From Usnea hakonensis (taxonomy: Eukaryota; Ascomycota; Lecanoromycetes; Lecanorales; Parmeliaceae): a stretch of DNA of 64,000 bases. The first letter of the stretch is position 1. Each line of letters starts with the position of its first letter. Where the stretch lies: positions 186,001 through 250,000 of the forward strand of contig BLJB01000039.1 in NCBI GenBank assembly GCA_013423325.1, given 5' to 3'. Positions 22,678-33,450 of this stretch are shown in pieces. The translations under genes and the position numbers were made by a program. A model generated the notes under the pieces. The model saw nothing but the letters and a program-made list of their open reading frames with translations. It was not told the DNA's origin and made no database searches.

Positions 22678-25600
22678 ATGGTTGACTTCGGAAATACCCG
22701 AGAGACAGGCTTCCGGAAACATTCCGCTTTCGACGACGCGTTTGATACCTACATTGCTGGACTACGGAAGAAGCAGAAGAGCAAGAAGCTGGATTTCATA
22801 TATGATTTGCAGGCTTCAGACCAAAAGAATGGAAGGCGTTGAAAGTTCCATCCAGAAACTCCAAACCAAGTGCGAGCAAGAACAAGTATGGACGAAAACG
22901 AAGAATATACTGGTGCCCCTCATCAACACTATAAAGACTTACTCCAGCATTGTCGACGTATTCGTGTCCGCTCACCCTATGCCTGCGGCATTGATATGGG
23001 GCAGCTTCAGAATCTTCGTCGAGCTTGTGTCCATCAAATTGGATCTTTGTGAAAAGCTCCAAGAGCAAATGGAAGATTTGAGAATCACGATTAGGCGGCT
23101 CACACTGTACGAAAGATACTATTACGATTACCCTGGTGTCCAAAACGCTCTTGGTCGATCCTATGTCAGTATTCTGGAGTTCTGGTATCAGGCTAGCAAA
23201 TGGTGCCGTGGACGGGCATTACGTCGTTACAGGAAAGCGTTGAAGGCTCCCACCTCCACCATAAAGATTGAAAAGGCTTTGGAACAGCTCAACGATGACG
23301 CGGAGCGACTCGAGAAAATATCTCATAGCGCTGAATTGGAATTGACTCACGAAGCAAGAATAAGACAGGGAAATGAGGCTCTCGAGGCAACAAAGCACCG
23401 GCATCATGATTATGTCCTCAAGGGTGTGACACTACAAGAAGTGCTCAAAGATTGGCTTGGTGGTACCCACGAACCCAACTTCCGGCAGTATGATCATCTC
23501 AGGGAGAAACGGTACCCTGGAAGCTGCCAATGGCTGTTTCATCATGAGTCATTCGCTTCGTGGTGGGCAGGTCGAGCACAATCCTCGATTTTATGGGTGC
23601 AGGGGCAGCCGGGAGCGGGAAAGTCCGTCCTTTGTTCTGCTGCTATCGAGGAGGCGAAACGATCACCATCTGATTTGGCAGCAGCATTTCTCTTCCTAAG
23701 ATTGAACCAAAAAGCTGAGCCTATTCAGTTATTACGGAGTTTGAGTCGGCAGTTTCTACATCAATTCCTCCAGCGGCAACAGCTCGATCAAGATATACCC
23801 GAGTTATTCTATGCTGTGCTACGTACTGATAGAGACGATTACGCTAACGTTAAGAGATTGTTTGAGCAACTCGTTGAGCAGCTTACTCCGGTGTACATTT
23901 TCCTTGATGGCCTCAACGAAGTCGAGGGTGACATCCAGGATATCCTGAAATCCCTCGTTGGCATGGTATCTACCTATAAGCTCAGGCTTTGGTGTAGCAG
24001 TCAATACACTCTGGAGATTAAAAGGGCGCTTGGAAAGTATCACGAATTAGTGGTTACAGCAGCAGACACGCAGGACGATATTGAGCTCTACCTCTCGAAG
24101 AAAGTCCCACAACTTGTCACTGAAGGAGATATGGATTTCATATCCAAGTTTCAGAATATCGTCCTTGACGACGCCAAAGGATGCTTTCTTTGGGCTAGCA
24201 ACATGATTGAGGCTCTAGCCACCGCTGTTAGTGAGGATGAGAGAAATACACTCGTTTTGGATCGGCTTCCTCGCTCCATGGATCAATATTATGCAGGACT
24301 TATCGAGAGACTGTGTAGGAGGGACAACTCGGGTTGGAGTCTTGTCAGGTCAGTAGTCTCGAGTGGCGTCAGGTGGCCATAAATTAACATAGTGACACTA
24401 AGAATCGTTCTGTCAATTGTTGCCTTCGCGACAAGATCGCTTCGAGTATCTGAGCTCAGAGAAGCTATCGCGATACACCGAATAAATCTAGGTGACAATC
24501 TGAGTGGCGGTGCTTTGCCTTTGAAAAGCAAAATCATCGAGTACTGTTCACCATTGATAGAGTGTATTGATTCCTCTCCTGATGCAGAAAGTGGCCAGGT
24601 TCAACTCTCGCACTCCATAGTCAGGGACTTCCTCAGAAAGCATGCGGATCCGCCACAGTACGATGCTCCGACTTTCAGCGCCAGTCTGAACTCGCCAAAA
24701 ATTGAATATTACGTGAACAGCAGAATAGTTGCAGACAGCTGTTTGAGGTATCTTCTCCAGCGCAAGTACTCACATCTGTTGAAGAAAAAGGCTCGCTCAA
24801 CGTTCGATGTCAGCTCTGTGTATGACCTAGAAGGTCACCACTTACTTCTGTATGCTGCAGACGTCTGGTCCCACCATTATGAGGATGTAGAACCCATGGA
24901 GAATGACTACACTATGTTGGACATGTTCCTGAGATCGCTCAACTTCTACACGTGGATCCAGATACAAAGCCTTTACCTGATGGATTGGACCCAGCGCGCC
25001 TCAAGTCACGATCTCAGACCCGAAGCTAGACGCATTTTGCCCACGTGGTTCGCACATACACGCACTGGGTATGCGGTAGAACGTGGCTATCAGGAATTAG
25101 TGAGCGAATGGGGTCACCTGTTGAGGCAGGGCGTTCTGTGGAACGCCAACGGCGAGATAGATCGCTGTTTTTGGGGAGCACTAGGGCCAACTAATTGCCT
25201 ATCAAAAGCCAAGGAGTTTGAGCGATACCGGAGTTCCATATTTATGGAGGAGACTGGCTCCATTGAGCGGTGCAACGCTCAATATTTTCATGCGGTTTCT
25301 CCTGACGGAAGACAACTGATGCTAGCTGCGCTAGAGACCACTAGGTGAGACAAGTCCTTTCTTATCTCTAGGTCTCGATGTGCCCGTTCACACGCTCCGC
25401 CAAGGGACTTATAATTTCCGAGAAACTTATGTGTCGATTAAGTCCCCGCTTTTAAATTGTGTGCTGTAATGCTATTGGCTACAGCTTTGCTAATTATAGC
25501 CATAGGCAAGCGGACGAAGGAGTCACAGACACATTAATTATCAGGTTTGAGCGATGGGACCTCGACGGTAGCAATGGGGCTTTCATGGAACAAAAGCATG

Positions 25601-27971
25601 AACTTTCACAAGTTCCTTTGGAAGTGCCAATGTATCATTACTCGGTACCTGATCCTCATAGGTTTGCTCTCATGCCAGAGACTTTCTCCAAATACCGACC
25701 AGCAGCGATAGCAATCTCAAGTGATCTTCATCACGTGCGCGTGGGTGCGTCGCTGTTATCAAATATTTCAGCCGAATTATCTACGCACTTCAAAGCCTTG
25801 GAGACTGGTGCTGACCAAATGATCCCTTATTGGGAAGAGATAGCAAGCCGACGTTCTTTAGTCGTATTCGCCCGACGAAGGGCGCCAAGACAGGAAAGTG
25901 AGTACATTGGTGGCCGCAAGATCCTGGACTTTGAGGACGATCATCCTGAACCTAAGCCTATAGACGACCTGGGCAAAAATTTTCATGTCCAGTCACAAGA
26001 CAGTGGTCCAATGAATACGGAGGTGCGGAGCCTCTTTTTGGCGAGCTCTCCTAGCAAAGATCGGAGACAAACAGTCGCCTTTATCTCAACGTCTGACCAA
26101 GAAGATTTTGCAATGGAAAGCGGACTCGATTATTCATCCGATTCAGAGATTTCTAAAGTTTTGGATTGCGATCTTAATTTCTCGGATGATGATGGTAACG
26201 ACAATGATCCTGCCGGCCGCACCTCGGATGCCGGGCCGCCTGGGATTGATTTTGGCTCAGACAGCAGTGACATATCACAGCAAGATCCTTTCGAATATGA
26301 GATAGAGCCACATGCTTATTGTAATCTATGTCGGACGAAATTACTGGTCCACTACAAGTGCCATCTCTGCACCAATTACGATATATGCGAATGTTGCTTT
26401 GACACTGGGAAGTGGTGTCCAGATACTCAACATTTACTGACTAAGAAGACATACTTAGGTCAGCAAGGTGGAGAAATGGTTTCTTGCAGTGATCTTGCTC
26501 TTGTGCAAGAGCTCAGGGTTTTTGACACCCATCTAGCAGAAGCTCGACTTTTATACCGCTTTTCGCGGAAGTCTGAAGTCCTGATGTTCGACTCGCCACC
26601 CATATTCCATCCTACCGCCCCTTTGGTTGTATGGCTGATGAGCCGTGACCAGCTTCTATTTGGAAATTTTGAGGCCCATTCTGAGTGCATACACAGAATC
26701 CCTTCACCAGGGTCCAAAAGTAGGCTACAGCTACACACAAAGTCCAAGTATGCGCATTACTGACGCCTTGCCTAGCGCAAAGAATTTCAGCTAGCATGCA
26801 GATATCGCCCTGTGGGCGCTACCTGCACATCATCTCATTCGAGACCCCTATTCAAAAACAAGGGAACACAAAAAAGCCGCAAAATACAAGCCAAAAACAC
26901 GAAGGAGGATTCCAACTCTCAGTACATTTGATTACATACAGACTATCAGACCACAATATACAGGAAATCCTACCTCCCCCTATCCTTTCAGTGCGGTTTA
27001 GCCTCGGTCCCCTTACCCAATTCTCATTCATCAAGCTACCGTTCACGGTAACCTGGCAGTCAGAGGAGGCCCATATAACAGTCAGCGATAGCGAACTGAA
27101 GGTCTACAAGGTCTTACTTCGACCCCACGCTAGAAACGATCTTGGCAAGATGCCTCTTCTTCGCCAACGAAAAGTTACTCTAGACACCTTTGATGCAAGC
27201 GTCGACGCAAAAGACCAATCAGACCAATCATACGTTTCCGTACTCCTCGAGCCCCTTCTCCTCCCCTTCTCCGCCAAAGACCGCAGCGTACAATTCTTCC
27301 CTCCACTCGGCCCCGACCGCCCAAACGTTACCCTAATAATCGGATCCCGTTCTTCCTCCTCTAACTCAGCCCACTTAACCTCCACACCTCCCTTGGTAAT
27401 CTATCTTCCAGCAACGCCCTTCAACAACTGGACACCGCTAGCCGCCGCGCGAAAAGCGGAGATATCCTCCCTCTCCAAATTAGTCCGACCCTATGGCGGG
27501 AAATTTGAGGACCTGGGTCCCGGCGAGGAACTCGACCTGATCCGCTATAGGAGTCTCGATGGCGACTTGCAGAGTATTGCGGGGCTAGGGGACTATGATC
27601 CTGAACGCGGTGGCGGAATCAGGTTTGAAATCCGGTATGTGGAAGATTTGGAACTGGCATATGGCCGCGAGAGGATGTTGATGCGGAGAGTTGGTGTTGA
27701 TGGTGGGGAAGAGAAGGGGGAGGGTAAGGAGAAGGCGGACGAAAATGGGGACGACGAGGAGAGAAGGGTGTTCAAGACTGTTACTGGGGCTGGAACGGCG
27801 GTGCTCAAGGCTGGGGACGAAAAGGGGGACGACGAGGAGAGAAGGGTGTTCAAGACTGTTACTGGGGCTGGAACGGCGGTGCTCAAGGCTGGGGTCATGG
27901 AGGAGCGGGCGAAGATGAGCTGGTTCTGTGATCTGGGCCCAGCAGAGGTAACTAAGAGTGAGGTTATTTGA
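22678..27971 (+). CDS. NLR-like protein: DUF7708 - NACHT - ZZ zinc finger, about 1,680 residues
   Basis: Exons 22678-24348, 24403-25344, 25485-26747 and 26795-27971 join in phase. The N-terminal region (AHPMPAALIWGSFRIFVELV) matches the DUF7708 domain common in fungal NLRs. A NACHT NTPase follows: P-loop GQPGAGKS and Walker B VYIFLDGLNEVEG. After it come SELREAI-type helices, WD-like segments (AVSPDGRQLMLAAL, SPCGRYLHII) and a ZZ zinc finger (CNLC...CHLC...CECCFD...H). It probably acts as a cytosolic sensor in non-self recognition or programmed cell death. Two oddities occur. The ATG at 22678 reads a good N-terminus (AFDDAFDTYIAGLRKKQK), but the phase moves by one base near 22825-22840, at a short A run, before the NACHT frame. 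The C-terminus carries a 78-bp tandem repeat. Intron 25345-25484 has two in-frame acceptors (25484 and 25499). Confidence 0.88.
27739..27894 (+). repeat. 78-bp coding tandem duplication in the NLR
   Basis: Two copies of a 78-bp unit, start to start 78 bp, with about one mismatch. Each encodes 26 residues (DDEERRVFKTVTGAGTAVLK...). Near identity points to a recent duplication or a length-variable site. Confidence 0.95.
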
Positions 27972-28210
27972 CACCACATAAAATAGTAAAAAAGACAAGC
28001 TACTTCTCCGTCCCCCTATCTCTTTACGATACCATACCTCTACATACATAACAATCATCAAACCAGGAACGATCCCCTTTCCGAGCTCTGCAGGTAGCAA
28101 GATAATATTCGAAGAACATCTTCCATCAGAATCCCCAACCCATCTCCGCCCGGACTCTCAGCACCCTCCCAAAACACCCAAACAACAACAAGGAAAACAA
28201 CCAACATACA

Positions 28211-28523
28211 ATGTACCTAAGCTCGAACCGAACATTCAGAATCTTATCGCTTTTATCGAGAAAGTGTGAGTTATTCTCTATCCAACATTGTGTCTTGATA
28301 AACAGATCCCCCAAACCTCACTCACAAGACAGAAACCGTTCAAAGCCCCTCAGCTCCAACGACAAATGTGTACTCTGGCTTAACGAGCAATACTCCCACC
28401 AATATCGCCTACACTCTTCGCACAGTTTCTCGAAGCTCGAACACGATTCTTCGGACGAACTCTCTCTCCATCTGCCAAAGCTGCGGCCACCATGGGGAAC
28501 TACGACGGAAGGATTTTCCCTAA
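28211..28523 (+). CDS. Possible small spliced gene, about 90 residues
   Basis: ATG 28211 begins MYLSSNRTFRILSLLSRK. A GTGAGT donor at 28266 and ACAG at 28305 give a 40-nt intron, and exon 2 continues in frame as a Ser/Thr/Asn-rich polypeptide with CQSCGHHGEL near the end (TAA 28521-28523). The intron is shorter than the others in this window, and reading through it also stays open to 28654. No family is recognised. Treat it as a hypothesis. Confidence 0.3.
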
Positions 28524-29460
28524 CCCATATTCAGTTGTACGACCGATTCCGAGTCGTTTTCCACAGAGTGAAAGGAGACGACCGGCCTGTTCGCATATCT
28601 GAGATGGCCATCCCAGATTCAAGTCAAAGAAGCTTTCTAATCGTCACGGAATGACCCTATTTCATTAAATACCCGCTAGACGTTGAAAGAGCGAAATATA
28701 CACAGCGAATATGCTACTCTGGAGAGGACCACGAATCGTCTGCTCCACACTTTCAACGTGGGTTTTGCATACCTAGGCCTAGAGAAGTCTCTATCTCGCA
28801 GACGGGGCCTTCTGAAACTAGCATTGCGATACCCAACTTCGGAATGAAACCAGGTCCGCGTCTCGTTCACGGCCTTATCTACGAATATATAAATAATTTA
28901 AATTTCTATTCATTAGAGTAGAAATATTGGCTCTCGGCCCACTGGCAAATGAGTAAGAGCTTTCACGGAATTTACTCGTGCATTCTCCTACGGCCACCTC
29001 GTCTGCGAGTGTTTCGTCGGAGATTCGAGGCAGCGCGGATTCCAGACACTGGTAGGACGGTCTAATTCTTTTATTGGATGCATCCAGTATTTCACCCTTA
29101 ATTGGCTCATAACCATCTAATAGTCGGAATACATCACTATCTAGTATTCCTATCTTACAAAGTTCAGGGATCGTCGCAAAAGCGAGAAGTTATCTGGACG
29201 AGCTCCTATTTCGCATATTGTGAAGAAGCGAGGGTAGACTAACTTTTCAGTGCGGTAAACCTGAGACTCTCATGCGCTGTTGGTCATCCGGTCCCGGGAC
29301 TGACAGACGACATCACCACACCATGATACACCACCGTCGTAACCACATCCGGCACGACGCTCACCACCGCCACGAATTTCCCGAAGTCGCTCGTACGCCA
29401 ACCGCGCTCGAGGTAGCGTTCCCCCCTCGTTGTAGTAACAGTGGTACAGTGGAACGTGGA
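28524..29460. other. Intergenic between the candidate small gene and the multicopper oxidase 3' end
   Basis: No coding-like frame or repeat recognised. Confidence 0.5.
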
Positions 29461-32044
29461 TTAATCGCCGACGGACGACAAACTCATAATCTCTGTGAGC
29501 TCCTTTTCGCCTTCGACCAAGACGACCGCCATGCCGCTCTATAAAATTTTGGGCCGAGAAGGCACGGCCACTGTGATCAGCCTATTTATAGCGCCCTGGG
29601 GGTGCTGGGGAATTTTGAATATTGGAGAGGAAGAAAAGGGAGAAGAGCAAAGGGAGCCTACCAGAATATGCCATTGGATGTGGCAGTGGAAAAACCATGC
29701 CCCTGGGTTGTCGGAAATGTACCTGTTTTGCGTCACACACGTCAGATGGGTCCGGTTGTCCACATCAAAAGTGTTATTATTTTCTTCCATATAAAAAAAA
29801 AATAATAAGAATCCGTGAAAGCCTATTTACCTTATGACGGCCCACCCGGACCGGGGCAACTCGACCAAATCCCGATACGGCGGGTCTTTCAAGTTGATCA
29901 TGGACGAAGGGGCTTGGAGGACAGAGTCATACGGGAACGAGCCGTGGCCGCTGCCCAGGATCCAGAATTTATGGCCATGCATGTGCATCGGATGGCCCAT
30001 CTATTTCTCCCGGAGAAGAAGGTTTCTTAGCGATCATTTTTCGTGGACGAAGTTCTTGAAATTGGGCGAGTAGGCAGAACGCTCTTTTCCTGAAGGCAGG
30101 GAATGGGAGCAGGGCCGGAGGTGAGGGAGGATAGAAAGAAAGAATACTACACTCACCATGTCCATTGAATCGTTGGAGATGCTCAACACGAAATCGATGG
30201 TGGAATTGAAGGGCATGTGTAAAGTGGTTGGGGCGGTCCAGCCGTCGGATTGGTTTCCATAGATGATCGGTACTTTAGACGCTTGGTAAGGGACCTTATT
30301 CATGAGCCATACGGTCGGTTCCGACTGATTGATGACCAGATCTTTGGTCACGGCTGCCGGAGACTGGGGCGGTGGCTTTGGAACAAAGGGCGCCAACAGG
30401 CTGCTATCTAACTGTGATACGTTTGCTTTGGCGGTGCCGTTGAGAAGCATCCATATCGATCGTGAATCATGGTCGACCATTGACTCCGAGCAAGCCCCCT
30501 GAGTGTCGGATGAGAAGCCATTTTCGCGTAAAGTGATCGAGTCACATGAACTTACCTGATAAGTGATGACTGCCAGATCTTCCACCACTTGCTGCATGTC
30601 CCCAGTTGGATAGGACGCGTACCTGAGGAGGTATTGCCCAGGCTTCTGGTCGAGTTTGATCATGACCGAATACCTTTCCCCAATAGCGATAGGAAGAACC
30701 TGTATATATAGGGTCAATCCATGACGTGAGCTATACGGAGACGAATACCAAACAACCTTGACGTTCTGCAGCTTCACATCTAGTCCATCGGCAGCAAAAA
30801 CCCACATGGAATGGGCGTCAAGCGAAATATGCATTTTTGTCGCCGCCGCGGCATTGACGAAGTGGAGTGTGAGCCAGCCTTTGGAGCAGTCTCCGGGTAT
30901 GGTCAATAAAGATGATGAAGTCCCGTCGCAAGTAACTGGTGGAAGCGAGGAGATGTTATAGCCTGGATTGAACGTAGATGGAGGCTCGCACCCGAGCGCA
31001 TTCAACGTGGTCATATCGCTGTCGACGTGCATGCCTCCCGAGTCGCTGTTCATAGACCTCTTTCGTCTCCATTTGGGCATGGGGGTGGAACTAGCGGAAG
31101 GATGACGCATGGCTACAGGAGTCGTCATCGCCGTTGCTTGATCGACCCGTTGCGGGTATTGGTCCAAGCCGAGGTTTGGGCCTCTTGTCAAGTCACTGGC
31201 GGGCAGACATCGAACTTTGCCCTGACCATTGGCCAGTAAGCTATTGACGCAGAGCGGATATACCCCGGTCGTGAAGTACCGCTGAAGGACGACGTCTGAA
31301 AGATCGTGGTACCAGTCTGCCAGGAGTACGGGGGAAGCCTCCTTCTCCACCTCACGGAGAATGGCGTTTTCTTCCTCGTTCCGAGCCAGATCCTCGTAGG
31401 AGCGACGAAGGGAAGGAGGAGGGTGGATCAGAAGAGGTCCACGTATCCCATCGTTGTAATATGCCCTCATGTGCGAATGATACCAGTAGAAGCCGTATTG
31501 GTCTGTCAAATGCATAGTATAGGTAAAGTTACCTCCGGCCGGGATAGGATACTACAGAAGCCGATCAATGACTACCATTCGAGAAGAAAGGGGTCGCTTC
31601 GGGCCTGACCTGGGACACCGACGGTGCGCCATCCATTTGTGGAGTGCCGGACTGGAACAAGCCTGTTGGACTCCCATTTAGTCGTTCGCACATGGATAGA
31701 GAGGCGCCAAAGGGGAAGCAGGAGCATATACCATGCCAGTGAATCGTGTTCTCGACGGTCAAGTTGTTGTAGACCCTCACAATGAGGGTATCTCCTTGAT
31801 CTGCTTCGATCAGTGGCCCCAGATGCTGGCCGTTGACGAGATAGACTTTGCGTTCGAAGCCGTCTGCCAGACTCTTAACACTTCATGGGACCGGACAGCC
31901 GAACATTCCGACACCAAGGGAAAACTCACCGGGAGCCTGGGATGTTTCATGGAGGGTCAGAGTATAGTGGCGAGTCGCTGCCCCCGCTGGCCGCGCATTC
32001 CAGCAGCAGAGAAGGAGAATCAGGATGCACAAGAAGCATTCCAT
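29461..32044 (-). CDS. Secreted multicopper oxidase (laccase-like), 629 residues
   Basis: Nine exons rebuild a complete enzyme: 32044-31930, 31863-31732, 31662-31610, 31551-30757, 30699-30556, 30498-30157, 30000-29831, 29722-29662, 29538-29461. The signal peptide (CILILLLCCWNARPAGA) is followed by three cupredoxin domains. All four copper motifs are present: HWHG split across the second intron, WYHSH, HPMHMHGH, and HCHIQWHILSGM, so the type 1 and trinuclear copper sites should be intact. It should oxidise phenols or metal ions outside the cell while reducing oxygen to water. An insert of about 60 residues rich in Lys/Arg/Ser (PMPKWRRKRSMN) lies between domains 1 and 2. Two 57-nt introns (30756-30700 and 30555-30499) have no stop and keep phase, so retention would add 19 residues each. 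The donor of the first is weak (GTTGTT). Confidence 0.93.
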
Positions 32045-33450
32045 TGTTCCGGGTGCTTGAGAATTCGAATGGAGTCCCAGATGGAAGAAGGGAAGAAGGA
32101 CAGTGCTCTTTGTCTGCCGGCTCCATGGTCCTTCTATACTTATACTAGTTCCACTGACCTGCCTGCCCCTCTTCTATCGACCTTCTCCTTCACGCGTGAT
32201 TTGTGCGGATTCGAACATAGCTGTAGCATGATGTCATCATCGTGGACACAGGCCGAGCGGATCGTGATGCCGGTGCCGGTGGCAAATGCTCCGTGCTGTA
32301 ATTTGACAGGAACACACGGAACCAGTCATGAAGAGTAGACTGAGGGACGCGTGAATTGTGCCTGGTCTTGCTGTGGCTCCGGCACTTCGGCCGAGTGACG
32401 TCGGCCGAGCGAAACAGGCAAGATAAAGTACCGACCGTGTGGTAAGGTACCTTGGGTACTTCCACGTTTGCCGTCCAACTATCTTTGTACGGTGATCTCG
32501 GACTAGACCACATTCGGGCTGCGTGCATTGTGCGTAAATTTGAATTTTAACGAGCACGATGACCCCGCACGATAGGCGCACCATTGATTCGCGGTCTGTG
32601 AAGACATGACATCAGACGAAAGCTTGGAACCAGTTCACCTAGATAAGGTGGGCAGGTGTCTTGCAGCCACGGCAAACCTTTTCGTTGAGACGATCGTCGG
32701 CTGTGATTTGGGAGAGGTCTTCTGGCTGTTGATATTTGCGCTATGGTAATCATTTATTAGTGGCGGAGATTGCGTCTAATATGCGAGACGCGACTCCCCT
32801 GTAGGCTGTACAGTACTTAGCTATTAATATTCTATAATACGGAGTAGTGCTATACTGAGGTCTGCACCAAAAGTCCTGCAACATGCCAAGACTCTTCGGA
32901 TAATGCTCTGCACCCAAAACTGGGGCCGTCTTCCGAAGATAGGCTTAGGGCTTTGTGGCAGGATTTTCCTCCTTACGCCTAGGGGTTTTAGGAGGTGTAC
33001 GCGTAGGCGAAGAGGATGTACGGATAAACCTGGTGTTATGGAAACGATATGAGTGGTATCATATGGTGTGGGTTTGGTGGTAAAAATCTACAGGAAGAAT
33101 CCTCCCCATGGCGGCAGTGCCAAGGCGCCAAGACGCGCTAAGCCTAATTGGGAACACTGTGGAGGAAATCTGGCCTATTCTTTACGGTTCAATCATTTTG
33201 TAGCCTTTCCGTAAGGTACATTACTCACCGCTCTTATCTCTTTATTCAGAAGCTGTAGATATTAGAACAAACCCGCCCGCTACATTGCTAGCAAGCTTCG
33301 TTTTCTTCTCATCAGGCTCTATTGAAATCGTGTATGCCCTGGAACATCAAAGGAGGACTGATGTGTGACGAGGGTCGATGACAAGAAGTCTCTGCAGCCT
33401 CTTCCGCGCCAGACCCGGCTATTTATCGATATCAAACTCCTTTGAGCAAT
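32045..33450. other. Divergent spacer between oxidase and HET gene
   Basis: No gene found. The 32.8-33.3 kb part is AT-rich. The spacer must contain both promoters. Confidence 0.5.
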
